This document shows, piece by piece, positions 34,240 through 45,046 of a stretch of DNA of 64,000 nucleotides. Source of the stretch: Fennellomyces sp. T-0311 (taxonomy: Eukaryota > Mucoromycota > Mucoromycetes > Mucorales > Lichtheimiaceae); NCBI GenBank assembly GCA_025266875.1, contig JALLLT010000049.1, forward strand, positions 62,001-126,000, in the 5' to 3' direction. The notes under the pieces are model-generated. The model was not told the DNA's origin, ran no database searches, and saw nothing but the letters and a program-made list of their open reading frames with translations. The stretch's first letter is position 1. Each line of letters opens with the position of its first letter. A program made the translations under genes and the position numbers.

Positions 34240-36127
34240 CTATTGAGTGGAACGTACAAGTCGGAGGAGATCGTCGGCATCCCCTCTCTTTATCGCCCTG
34301 TGAAATCCACTGGACTGGTAAACATCAGGAAGTCGGTGTAGCTCACAGCCATCAATGATCAGAGATCTGAAGGGTGTGCTCGGTATTTTCTGACCAGTAA
34401 GTAACTGTAGCCTTGCTTCGTTAACCGGCGAGCAATCGGTGATTCGTAGTTCCTGAAGTGATTCCATACTCCCGAGATTGTCAAACATACAGTCGCGGAG
34501 TATCATGTTGCTAATCCATAGTCTCTCTAACTGATGCATGCACCTCAGAAAGCGGGATAGACCAACTGCCGTAAACGCCTTGGAGCTGTTGACATTTGCA
34601 GTGTCTTCCAAATAAAAGTCAACTTCTGACATTCCTTCCTCGTAACAGTGGAGCTGTACATCGCGCAACGTATCTATAGCGCTTGCAGAGTCCAAAAGAT
34701 TATCTGTAAGCACACAGCCATCCCCGTGGGTCCCAAAAATCAGGACTTGCAAATGACAACCATCGCTGCTGCCAAGTGCACGCAAGATATTGCAAATGTC
34801 GTCATTTCGCGGCTGAACTTGGTAGTCATCTGTAAAGGGATCAAAGATAAAGTCAGGTGCTTTGAACATCAGAGTTTTCAATGATTCCAAGCTAGCAATT
34901 GCCGTTGGCAAGTTGGGACAGCTGAGACTGTGCAATGATACGGTGAGTTCAAGTGTCTCGAGCGCGGTGCAATGTGATAAGAATGTCCAACGCGGCGAAA
35001 TGGTGCAGTAGACTATACTTCTGCATGACAACTCACGGAGGTTTGGCATACTCAGTCCATCCAGATCAATCTCCAAGTGACAGCCGCCCAAATGCAAGAC
35101 TTCGAGTGTCTCCTGATTGCGTCGGAGGATATCGATCAGATCGTCATAGTTGTAACCATCTTCCATGCACGGATTCAGCTCGAACAACTTTAAAACACGA
35201 AGACCACGCGACGCCGACTGCTGTGAGTCAATGACCTCTGTAGTTATTGCTGGCATCCGTTGAAGATACGTTTCATTCTGCTGCTTAATGCCGCCATTCA
35301 TGGGACTCAAATGGTTGCATATGATCGACTCTACGCGAGGGCAATTATCCACAATCATCTTGATATCCGAAGACCACTCGACGTCGCTCATCGAGTCCGA
35401 GGTATTGTGATGGCATTGCAAATCTACATAATTCAGACACACGTAACGCAGGTTGGGTGCTCGTTCCAGGATCCCACAAGTGATATCTTGTGGCAAAGTG
35501 CAGTCAATGGACAGGTAATCCAGCATTTCGAAATGGGTTTGCGTCACCAGATCCAAATCAAGAGCATCTGTTTCGTAGCCACCGTCTACATTCGTCTCTT
35601 GATCCATTTGGTAACACAGTGCTTCCAGTTGTGGACATGCCACCAGAACACTGAGAAATGCCAAGTCTGAAAGGCTGTCCTCAAACACAAGCGCTCGCAG
35701 ATCGCCACCCAATGTCCCCTTCAACGTTGCTGCGAAACGCTCCTGATCCTTCAAGTCGCACGCGTTGAATACTGCAACCACATATTAGCGCATAGTAGCC
35801 GTGCTAATGAAATCTCTCACATAACGTATGGATATTCGCGCAGCCCCACCGCACAAGCGAACGCAAACGTGTACAGATTTCGTTCGTGTTGCTGTATTTC
35901 GAAAAGCAAACAGTTTCAATGTATTCGTTGAATGGGGATGCTGGTGCTTGCATCGATCGCCCGGAAACAAAGAACAGCTTTTGCCAGGGGTTGGGTGAAA
36001 GGGTGGGTACGTGATCGTGCCATTCATGACAAGTAAGCATGCATTCGATGGCATCGCACGCTTGAAAATAAGAGAATATGGTTTGCAAGATTTCCAGAGG
36101 AAGGTAATGTAAGAGATCGCGTTGCAT
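34240..36127 (-). CDS. F-box protein with leucine-rich-repeat-like C-terminus
   Basis: Probable substrate-recognition subunit of an SCF ubiquitin ligase. Two exons in phase: 36127-35821 and 35771-34240, about 612 residues. The F-box is at the very N-terminus (RDLLHYLPLEILQTIFSYFQ then HEW and NPWQKLF). The rest has irregular leucine-rich repeats: LEALCYQMDQ, LRYVCLNYVDLQ, LRVLKLFELNPC, LEVLHLGGCHLEIDLDGLSM, ALETLELTVSLHSLSCPNL and LQELRITDCSP. The start at 36127 has A at -3; an in-frame ATG at 36226 would add 33 residues in poorer context. A decayed relative with the same intron position lies at 39485-39895. Substrate unknown; this type is greatly expanded in early-diverging fungi. Confidence 0.82.
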
Positions 36128-37108
36128 TTTGTAAAGGTGCTGAGGGAAAAGAGTGGGCCTGGCTGAGACTGATCTGCTGATTTGCCGAATTCGTGCGTCT
36201 TGACCAGCAACCGCTTGGCACAGCATACACTGAATGTCATATCAATCTCTTGAGTTATTCCATGCAAGCTGCCAATATTATATAGCCGCCTAGGTATACA
36301 AAGGAGGCGAACTGCGAAGAACAGACTGACACAATGACCTATACTACGACACGGAAATTTGGCGGATCCGAGTGGTACCATCCCATTCTCACAAACTTAA
36401 ATCCAAAAGCGATCGGTGGTACAGCGACTAAATGGGGAGTTATGGTCTAACTATTATGAAATGACCCTATCTTCCCGGAGGGTTCCGCAAGCCCATTCAT
36501 TCTGCACCGACAATCTGGGTACGTAGCGTCGGACTCATGCTACAAGCGATCTGAACCCTTTGAGTTCGCGACACAATACTTTTAGGGCCAGTTAGAAAAG
36601 ATACCCATCATTAGTTCCCAAATCCAAGTGATTAACATAACGCTATTGGAGGCCTCGAGCCCCCAAATAAAATATAATGACTATAAAAAAGCCTTCCTGG
36701 AGGATAATACATGTGTAATGTCTTGAATATAGCACTGACTGGAAGTGCCTTTCAAATATAACATGCACGCTAAGCAACCAGCTGTGATGCTAGGTCAGAC
36801 AGAAACTATAACGTTTGATTTGGATTTGCTTTTTGGACGTTGTTCGTGATCATACGATTGCCCTCCGAATTACCGTGCCTTTCGCTCATTCTACAAGGCC
36901 GATCGATACCTGCACATAAGATATTGATGCAGGCGGCGTAAGCATTAGCACAAGGGGTGTGTAGTATATCATGTCCCCGGCATTTGGGCTTAGCTGCTCT
37001 GCTCCCCTTTTTTTTGCTTTGGTCGGATATGTAGGCGCACAACAGCTGTAGTATGTATTGAGCAATCTATCAGGCAAGTGCATACTATTACAATGCATCT
37101 TAAAATAG

Positions 37109-37134
37109 AGAGAGAGAGAAAGAGAGAGAGAGAG
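37109..37134. repeat. GA microsatellite
   Basis: Imperfect (GA)n run with one AAAG interruption. Confidence 0.8.
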
Positions 37135-37685
37135 CTATATCTATTGCACAATCATAGTTATAGATTGCCTTCTTCTGGGAACGCTCTCGTTCCAAAAAGT
37201 TTTTTCTAAACAAAAAATAGGTAATGTAGCATAATGAAAGGCGAAAACACTCGGGGTTCTCATGTATAACTATCCTGATAAGCCCTGAAAGCTTGTTGTA
37301 CATATTCTAAGGGCTGCAAAAGTATAGGATCAAAGATTGCAGAGCGGTGTCGGCGAATCAATACCGTCAAGGATATCACTTTAACGTCTTCCATATGTGT
37401 ATGTTAGTATCTGCTTGACTTGATCTATAACTATGTATTGAGGTATTGAGTTCTTCTTACCGCTAGTTGCTGAAATTGGACAAAAGTGGAAGTTTAGCTA
37501 CTTTGCATTATGTTGAGGTACGTGTTGCGTATCGTTTTCCTCCGAACATGAAATCTTGGCTTTAGAGTTAGGCTGTTAGGGGTGTATCCCTTTAATGTTA
37601 TGCAACAGTACCGACTATTCAGAGTAGTGCTTTATCATCCGGCAGGGCTCGTCGCCAACTAGCCTTCTGAGAAGGTTCAAAGTCT

Positions 37686-37693
37686 TATATAAA
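37686..37693 (+). promoter_or_regulatory. TATA box, aspartic protease 1
   Basis: TATATAAA about 95 bases before the ATG, followed by TCTCGCTGTTGGCTCCTC, which is repeated exactly downstream of the TATA box of protease 2. Conservation in both copies supports function. Confidence 0.65.
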
Positions 37694-37787
37694 CGGAATA
37701 TCTCGCTGTTGGCTCCTCCATTTATCACGCTTCTTCAACTTTTTTCTCTTTTACATTTGCTTTTTTTATATATAATTACTTCATACT

Positions 37788-39208
37788 ATGCATCTTACGA
37801 CATCAATTGCTTTGCTATTTACTGCGGCTGTATCATTTGTATATGGCTCAGAGAATATCATTCGAGTACCGCTGATTGCGAAGGGAAGAAGATTCGAGGC
37901 AGTAACTACCCAGCAACGAGTTTCCAACTGGCAAGATCCGTACCAAGCAGCACTGTACAATGAGGAGAGGTCAGGGTATCTTGTAGACGTAGGCATAGGT
38001 ACTCCGGAACAGAATTTTTTTGTCGTGGTTGACACTGGAAGGTACGATGAAAGCATCCAATGGAAGCTACTGGCTCACACAATCTCTGCTTTAGCGCTGA
38101 CCTCTGGGTTCCTTCCATCGAATGTCCACCGAATAACTGTCCAGTCGCCCGATTCAATCCAGCACAATCATCCACTTTCAGATCAACAAACAGCAAATTT
38201 AGAATCGTCTATGGATCTGGCGCAGTAAATGGCACGTATGTCACTGATACGGTCACCATTGCTGGTGCCAGCATTCAGAACCAGCAGTTTGGACTGGTAT
38301 CGTCAACGGCCGACCTTTTTTCGGGTCGAGACAATAGTAACAGCAAGCCGTCTCTGAATGGAATCCTAGGTCTTGCCTATCCCAAACTGACGGCAGCTCA
38401 CGACACAGGCGGACCGGAGTACACTCCGTTTGTGTTCAATCTTGCAGAACAGCATTTGATTAGCCAACCGATCTTTTCAATCTACATGAACAGTCCCCTC
38501 GTGCAAGACTGGGCGGGCGAAATCATCTTTGGCGGTGTCGATAACTCAAAGTTTACTGGGGAGTTGCTGTACGTACCTGTTGCAGGAGAGATGGCAAAAC
38601 CAAGCAACAATCCGCTCGAATGGGTGCTTGATGGATCTGCTTACACATACACGTTTTGGACGGTGTACGGACAAGGCGTTGCAGTAGAAACCCCACAAGC
38701 TACCACTGGGATCGTCGCATTTGATTCGGCAACTCCTTTCATAATTGATACTGGCACCACCCTGACGTTTCTACCAGAAGATGTGACATACAGGGTAGCA
38801 AGGGAGCTTGTCGGCGAAGGCAACTTTCAATTGGACAAGTCAGGAACGTTTATCAGGTGCAACTGCAGAGCGAGCAATGCCGGAACAGCCTTGCAACTGC
38901 AAATTTCTTCATCAGGCGATATGCTCAGTCCCCCAGTCTTGTTGTCGGTGCCTGTTTCCGAACTTGTGATTCCAATCGACGCTTCAACTGTGCAGGAGGC
39001 CAACAGCTGTATTCTTGGAATCACTCCATCGAGCAAGAACGCTCCACAGGAGTATTTAATTGGAGATTCAGTTCTGCGTAGTGCCTATTTGGCGTTCGAC
39101 ATGGGCCAAGATCGTATTGGTTTTGCAACTGCTAAAAATGTTCCTGGTAGCGTGAGAATGGGAGCACTCAATCCTCCAGGTTCAATCGTTGGTGTTTCAG
39201 GCTTGTAA
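37788..39208 (+). CDS. Secreted pepsin-like aspartic protease 1
   Basis: A1-family endopeptidase. Two exons in phase, 37788-38041 and 38095-39208, about 455 residues. Signal peptide MHLTTSIALLFTAAVSFVYG, then a propeptide with a basic KGRRFEA stretch. The first catalytic motif DTGSADLWVP is formed across the intron, the flap region is IVYGSGAVNGTY, and the second catalytic motif is FIIDTGTTLTFLP. Cysteine pairs are present (IECPPNNCP; CNCRASN with NSCILG). The C-terminus is short and hydrophobic with no clear membrane or GPI segment, so secretion or wall association is inferred. The substrate is unknown. Tandem paralogue at 41463 with the same intron. Confidence 0.92.
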
Positions 39209-39484
39209 ATGTAAAAGTAATACGTTCAATGAAATTTGGACTGTAGGATAGAAGACTTCAGCTACATGTAATAAACATACTTCTACGTATGCCCAAAGTA
39301 AAAATAAAACAGATTGGGATAAGTCATCTATTTCAAAGCTTAATAAAAAAAAAGAGAAAGGCTTTGTATCAAACAGCAGTTTATAGTAAAGAAAAACTTC
39401 AAGCCGTGGGCATTCTGTTAAGAGGTGCATAAACGCCAATCCGCTTATGGTGTTTTGGCAAGTAAGTGCTCAGATCTGGTTACT
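39209..39484. other. 3' flank of protease 1 / duplication junction region
   Basis: Under 300 bases; AT-rich, no gene. The break between the two duplicated units should lie here. Confidence 0.4.
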
Positions 39485-39895
39485 AAACATTCTCTGTAAC
39501 ACCGCCACTAGACCGGTCCGGTCCTTTACATCGAACGCATTGAACGCTGGAAATCAATTATACTTGGATGGGCGCCCTAGGAAACACTTATATCAGTAAC
39601 GCACATAGTGTATGGGCGTTGTTGAACAAATATGCGTAGATGCACGCAGATATCGTTGGCATTGGCGAATCATGAGAAGTGAATGACTTGAACTTGTTTT
39701 TTGAATGAAGAGCGAGAAAGTCGTATCTTACGATTGAGTGAAAAATACATGACGCACCATGTGTTTGTCGTCAGTGAAGATATGCGACTGCTCCCAAGGC
39801 GACCAGTGAACATCCATTATACAGTTTCAGGGGAATGCAATTGCGAGAATCGTTGTGGCAAGATTTCAACTGGCAGATAGTGAAGAAAATTGGGT
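39485..39895 (-). pseudogene. F-box pseudogene, relative of 34240-36127
   Basis: Minus-strand fragments match the F-box gene in order. NFLHYLPVEILPQRFSQLHS corresponds to DLLHYLPLEILQTIFSYFQA; a TAA stop at 39819-39817 interrupts the F-box. After frame changes, NDICVHLRIFVQQRPYTMC corresponds to NEICTRLRSLVRWGCANIHT. An intron-like GTGCGT..AG at the same position as in the intact gene is then followed by FNAFDVKDRTGLVAVLQRMF, matching FNACDLKDQERFAATLKGTL. The leucine-rich part is absent. The stop, frameshifts and truncation make it a pseudogene. Confidence 0.75.
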
Positions 39896-41462
39896 TCACC
39901 GTTTGGGCAATATGATAGATATCCATGAAATTATAGTGCTTTGTCGCCGAAAGATTACTCGACTTTAACTTTTCCTTTTCTGCTTTTACGTACGTCATAA
40001 TGCATATCTGTTAATTTGCGTTGCTACGCACTATTTGGGATCGATTATGGCAAGAGGTATGTCAAGTTTGAAAGGAATGGGGCAATTAGCACCAAGTGGA
40101 AATGGTAAACTTCAGAAACATAGGAAGCGAACACGTTAAAAGTGAAAAAGTATGGGAATGCTACATAAAAAAGCCAAGTCGGAGGTCAATGAAATCGAAA
40201 AGTGAGAGGCGCCACTATGAAGGTATTTGTCATGTCCGCAAAAGTCAGCCTACTGCTCATTCTACAACAGTATTCGAGGAATGCACATACGTATGTAGAA
40301 AAAATAGTAAAGCGATGCCCAGACATAAACCTAAGGGCAGCATAGTAGATCTGTAACAGTGCAGACCATTCACACTTACCATCGTGTACACTGTGAGTCG
40401 GACAAGAATGTAGACAGTAATCCAGAACGGGTACAGAATATAAGAGAGTATAAACGATGAGGATCCTTGTATACAGGAAAACTGCTTTACATAAACTTCA
40501 GATGTTAAGGGTAATAGCTAGGGCGTCTCTGATCAACAGTCTGTTACGGACTTCATCTATAACTGTATGCTTAATATTCCTTTATCCAACCTTATGCCAT
40601 ACGAGCAAGCCATGTCTATTTGTACGGTATATGGATACTGCATGACAATCAACAGGATTGCCGGTAGGATAACGTCAGTAATGGATCACACCGTTACATA
40701 TTGTGTTGATCTTAGCTACTGCCTCCCTTTTTCATGCTCAGACTGTATGGGAGCGCAATAATTATAAAAACCACATTGAATGGTCTACCAGGCGCATAAA
40801 TAATATAAGAAGTATGTATATTTTATAAAAGAGAAAGAACAACATGTACTAAACGATGTGTAATAATTACAGTGTATCCCTTTCTGTTACAACACTCTCG
40901 TTTGTAAGAGGCTTGCTAGAAAGCACGTAATGTGGCAAAACGTAGGGAGGAACCATCGGCGTTATCTATACATAAGCATTATAACCGACTCTGAGTGCTT
41001 GTTATGCTTATTTTAAGGACTGAAATGGCACATACAACATATGAGTAGAGTCCTCTACAGTAGATTAGTATATAGAAGGAATCTCATTCCCGCACCTGCC
41101 AAATGTACTTGATGGTCTCTACATGTTTGACTTGATTATATGTTGATTTGCTGTATTCTACCGTTAGTTGAGCATTGCTTCTAGGTTAAAATTCAGCTAC
41201 GTACCTCTCCATAATTTATTGCCTCTAGCTAACTACGGTTTAGCGTTAGTTTGTCAGGGGGATTTTTCTTTAATGCTATACAGCAGCACCTTAGGTTCAG
41301 AACGTTGCTTAATCATCCAATTAGATTCATCTTCAACTGACCTTCTGAGGAGCTCCACAACCTTATATAAACAGACATATCTCGCTGTTGGCTCCTCAAC
41401 CTACCAGGTTTCTGCAACTTTTATCTATTTTTCTTGCATTTATTCTACTCGTCGTAGTACAT
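39896..41462. other. Divergent spacer between F-box pseudogene and protease 2
   Basis: About 1.57 kb, close to the 1.66-kb spacer of the first unit. Upstream of 41463 the sequence resembles the protease 1 promoter (CTTTAATG, CAGCA, ATCATCC, CCTTCTGAG blocks, TATA box, initiator-like block). No gene supported. Confidence 0.5.
41364..41371 (+). promoter_or_regulatory. TATA box, aspartic protease 2
   Basis: TATATAAA followed by the conserved block TCTCGCTGTTGGCTCCTC as in protease 1, about 92 bases before the ATG. Confidence 0.65.
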
Positions 41463-42877
41463 ATGCACATTACACCAGCAATTACTTTACTCTTTACTTC
41501 AGCGGTATCACTTGTATATGGCTCAGAAAATATTATCCGACTACCTCTGGTCCGAAAAGGAAGACAGTTTGAAGCGACAACTATCCAGAAACGAATAGAT
41601 GACAACCATGGTCCGTTTCAAACACCACTTTACAACCATGAAAGGACGGCATATCTTGTAGACGTTGGCATAGGCACTCCAGAGCATAAATTTTCTGTCA
41701 TGGTTGACACTGGAAGGTAAGATTAAATCATCAAATAGAAGCTACTGGCTCACGCAATCTCTGTTCTAGCGCTGATCTCTGGGTTCCTTCTATCGAATGT
41801 CCAGCGAATAAATGTCCATACGCCCGATTCGATTCAGCACAGTCATCCACTTTCAAACCCACAGATATAAAGTTTGGAATCATCTATGGAGGTGGCTCCG
41901 TAAATGGCACATATGCTACTGATACGATCACCATTGCTGGCGTCAGCGTTGAGAACCAGCAATTTGGGCTGGCGTCAACAACAGCCGACATTTATACCGA
42001 CCAAAGCGACGCTTCTGGGGTTCCAACTTTAAACGGAATCCTGGGACTTGGTTATCCTAAACTGACGGCGGCCCACAACGCTGGTGGACCAGATTACAAT
42101 CCGTTTGTGTTCAATCTGGTTGAGCAGAAATTAATTAGCCAGCCGATCTTTTCGATCTACATGAACAAACAAGCCGCAGAAGGCTGGGTGGGCGAAATCA
42201 TCTTTGGTGGTGTCGACAACTCAAAGTTTACCGGGGAGCTGTTGTATGTGCCTGTTGCAGTGGATACCCCAAAGCCGAATGATCAAGGCAAGCAGCCGCC
42301 ACAAGAGTCCATCGATACATATATGTTTTGGACAGTGTATGGACAAGGAATTGCAGTAGAAACCTCACAAACCATCACTGAAATCATCGCATTTGATTCC
42401 GCAATTCCTTTCATAACCGATACTGGCTCAACGATAACATATCTCCCGAAAGATGTGGCGTACGAAGTGGCACAAGAACTTGTTGGCGAGAACAAGTTTC
42501 AACTGGACCAGGAAATTGGAGCATACACCTGCGATTGCAATGCAGGTATCTCTGGAACATCTCTGCAGCTCCAAATTTCTACGTCAAACGATGTGAGCAG
42601 TGACGCAGTATTGCTATCGGTACCTGTTTCCGAACTTTTAATTCCACTCGACGCGTCGTCGTTTCAAGAGACAAGTCGCTGTGCTCTCGGAGTTGCTCCA
42701 GCAGCCAAGGAACATCCACAGTATTTAATTGGGGATGCTGTACTGCGTAGTGCCTATATGGTGTACGACATTGGTCAAAACCGAATCGGTTTTGCAGCCG
42801 CGCAAAATGTTCCCGGCAGCGTACAAATGGAAGCAAACGATGGTTCAAATGCACCCGGTGGTACTCCAGATTTGTAA
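41463..42877 (+). CDS. Secreted pepsin-like aspartic protease 2
   Basis: Tandem paralogue of protease 1. Two exons in phase, 41463-41716 and 41770-42877, about 453 residues. Signal peptide MHITPAITLLFTSAVSLVYG; catalytic motifs DTGSADLWVP (spliced) and FITDTGSTITYLP; flap IIYGGGSVNGTY. Cysteines are conserved with the paralogue (IECPANKCP; CDCNAG with SRCALG). The second exon has no in-frame ATG, TTG or GTG before about 42107 but is open from the acceptor onward, so the gene is intact. The flap serine of protease 1 is a glycine here (YGSG to YGGG), a possible specificity difference. An in-frame upstream start would add a hydrophobic extension but the signal-peptide start is preferred. Confidence 0.9.
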
Positions 42878-43125
42878 CTATGAGAGTGATACGTTTAGCT
42901 ATCAAAATATCGGCAGCGAATTAGAGGACCCAGTCGACTGTAATAAATATAGCTTCATGTTCAATGTAAAAGTAAATTATACATGTAGCATACAGAAGAT
43001 TACAGCCTCCTTCATGAGTCAGTCTTTTAGGACTGTTACAAAGCCGATAAGCATAAAATCGAATGTAAAATATGCTTTATTGATAAATGTGTAAGGCGAC
43101 GAAGGGCCGTAGACATTGGTAATGA
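42878..43125. other. 3' flank of protease 2
   Basis: No gene. The first part resembles the 3' flank of protease 1 (GTRATACGTT block). Confidence 0.4.
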
Positions 43126-43842
43126 TCATGCAGATTGAAGAGACTTTGGTGCAGCGATTTCGTTTTGGTGAAAGCTTTTGTTGTTTGGAATGTATGTGTC
43201 CGGACAAGAACTTGTAAAGTTTGGACACGTTTGGTTTTGTTGTTGGATTCGACTTTGTGTCTGGATTCGTCTCGTCAGTTGTCTTGAACGAGGCGTGACT
43301 TTGGACTTGACGTGGATATTGGATTTGTTTTGGATATTTGTTTTCTTGTTTGGATATTGGATTTGATTTGGATATTGGATTTGATTTGGATATTGGATTT
43401 GATTTGGATATTGGATTTGATTTGGATGTTGGATTTGATTTGGATTTGGATTTGGTTTGCCTTGAGATATTGTCTCAGGTTTTGTATTCGTTTTTCGTGA
43501 TTGTAGCTCCACTTTTTGACTTTTTTTTGCTGCCTCCATGCTCTCCAATCTGCTAGATTCATTAACGGCGTCCTGATCCTTCGTTGATGACGATGGTGCT
43601 CGTTCCTTGGCCTTATATGGATATGCAACTTGAATAGAATGATGAATCGGTGTATGAGTGCAGTTGCTGTGATAGTAATCTATAGGCCGGATTAGCATAT
43701 CTTCTTGCCATTTAAGGTAGTGTAATTCGTAGTTACCTTGAGTGGATTCGATATTGAAAGTACCAGAATCCGGCTGATGGCTTGTTTGGCTTTGGATCGT
43801 AGCATTGCCCCGCCGCTTTTGCGAATGGTCGATAGGCCACAC
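43126..43842 (-). CDS. Low-complexity ORF with IQYPNQ repeats
   Basis: A 238-codon minus-strand frame of polar low-complexity composition, containing four to five tandem copies of a six-residue repeat (IQYPNQ) encoded by an 18-bp minisatellite, flanked by Lys/Gln/Asn-rich sequence. No domain, signal or membrane segment. It overlaps a second minus-strand frame (44135-43692) of unknown type. It may be a rapidly evolving or decaying gene; the minisatellite is open on other frames too, so coding status is weak. Confidence 0.3.
   Translation of the reverse strand: MWPIDHSQKRRGNATIQSQTSHQPDSGTFNIESTQGNYELHYLKWQEDMLIRPIDYYHSNCTHTPIHHSIQVAYPYKAKERAPSSSTKDQDAVNESSRLESMEAAKKSQKVELQSRKTNTKPETISQGKPNPNPNQIQHPNQIQYPNQIQYPNQIQYPNQIQYPNKKTNIQNKSNIHVKSKVTPRSRQLTRRIQTQSRIQQQNQTCPNFTSSCPDTYIPNNKSFHQNEIAAPKSLQSA
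43330..43450. repeat. 18-bp minisatellite
   Basis: About five to six tandem copies of GGATATTGGATTTGATTT, the last copies drifting (GATGTTGGATTTGATTTGG). Because 18 is divisible by three, any frame across it stays open, which explains long frames on both strands. Confidence 0.85.
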
Positions 43843-44135
43843 CGATAAACCTTAGCTTCTGGTAGATCTGCTTGATTGCTTCGGTGATCGTATATTTCTG
43901 ATAGCTCTGGATGGTCGCACGAGTCTTTCGGATCGTTGGATGACAAGTTGGATCGCTTTTTGACCTGGACCACAATGATCTTTCGCCCCCGATAGTGTGT
44001 TGCCTTCGCTTGCCTTGCTTCCCCCGGTTGTCCTTTCTGGTTTGCGCCGCCACGTTCGCTGAATGTGAGTGTAATCGACCGATGGCCCCCGCGCACCGAT
44101 AGTCGGTAAGAGTGCTCTTCAGTACGCCATTGCAA
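43692..44135 (-). CDS. Unrecognised ORF (147 codons)
   Basis: Minus-strand frame beginning MQWRTEEHSYRLSVRGGHRS and continuing SITLTFSERGGANQ, a basic Gln/Lys stretch (KIIVVQVKKRSN), then QADLPEAKVYRCGLSTIRKS. The beta-strand-like first part and basic middle look protein-like, but I recognise no family. It overlaps two other frames, so at most one is real. A possible link to the repeated module just upstream (44150-44760) is inferred from position only. Confidence 0.25.
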   Translation of the reverse strand: MQWRTEEHSYRLSVRGGHRSITLTFSERGGANQKGQPGEARQAKATHYRGRKIIVVQVKKRSNLSSNDPKDSCDHPELSEIYDHRSNQADLPEAKVYRCGLSTIRKSGGAMLRSKAKQAISRILVLSISNPLKVTTNYTTLNGKKIC

Positions 44136-44149
44136 AAGAGAGAATGCGG

Positions 44150-44760
44150 CCGCACCCTTTCAGTTTCAACTCGCGTTCTTGGTTTCCGTGAATTCCGAAC
44201 CAATGGATCGTTGTATAATGTTTGAGTGAAATGTCATGGCAAAGATGACTGCACGTAAACTCGTACGCCGATGTGGGTGCCCCCGCCAAGTATGCGTTCG
44301 ACTGCCTTGTCCCTTTCCCATGTTGATAGTTGTTATTGCGCCATGTCACCCAATGGTGTGTGTACGCTTGATCATGTTCCTCCCCAAGTGGATAAATGCC
44401 CGCCTCACAGCACCGGAATTTGATTGCTCGCCGGTCTTGATTGCATATGATGCCTGAATTTCGGTATTTGCCCATGTCGCCTTGATAAAGATGTTTGGTT
44501 GGATTGCCCCGCAAATGGATGTACCAGGAGGTATTGACACTGCCACATGCCGCTACCGTATGGATGCTTGATAGCCCTGGATCCCCCAAATGGATGGATA
44601 ATAAAGCAGCCTTGTTGATGCGTCACTTTGACACCATAAGAATGGTCAACGACCCGGTACTGCCCCGATGGATGTAATGGATGTGGTTCTTGACCCAGCG
44701 CCATATTGACACCGTAAGTGTGGTTGAGGCGTTCATGTCTCCAAAATAGTTGGATAGCGA
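44150..44760 (-). repeat. Degenerate ~78-bp tandem repeat
   Basis: Units begin CCCC(C/G)AAATGGATG-like at about 44504, 44585 and 44667 and share TTGACACC(A/G)TAAG. On the minus strand they translate to a repeating peptide of about 25 residues with the pattern HPfGxxxxxxHxYG (for example HPSGQYRVVDHSYG, HPFGGSRAIKHPYG, YPLGEEHDQAYTHH). Units shift frame between copies, so this is a decayed repeat-protein gene or a satellite. Confidence 0.5.
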
Positions 44761-45046
44761 GACTGGTGATGTTCTCTGATGAATGTACGAGAATGATCCT
44801 TGAGTTGATCGCTCCCGAAATGAATATGAGTAGCAAATACCTTGGGCCTAATCAGGGGCAGCCACCATACGAATGTTCAATGGCTCTGCGCGCCTACGGG
44901 GGACACGCTTGTTTCAGGCGGCGCACGCGCGCTTCACTATAATCCAGACATGAGTTTCGTTTTGCTTCCAATGACATTTGATTCATCACTTACCCGGGCT
45001 TGGGCAGCCAGCTCACCCCTCTTCTGGCCATACGGCCCCCTCCAGC
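44761..45046. other. No gene seen
   Basis: Short stretch linking the tandem repeat to the inverted repeat. Confidence 0.4.

Larger units (their letters stand above)
36128..37787. other. Divergent spacer between F-box gene and aspartic protease 1
   Basis: About 1.66 kb with no supported gene. Holds a GA-rich microsatellite (37109-37134). The last ~150 bases are similar to the upstream region of protease 2 and include a TATA box. Confidence 0.5.

Noticed and set aside
35260..35670. 136-codon plus-strand frame opposite the F-box gene
   Set aside because: Antisense to the leucine-rich part; no motif.
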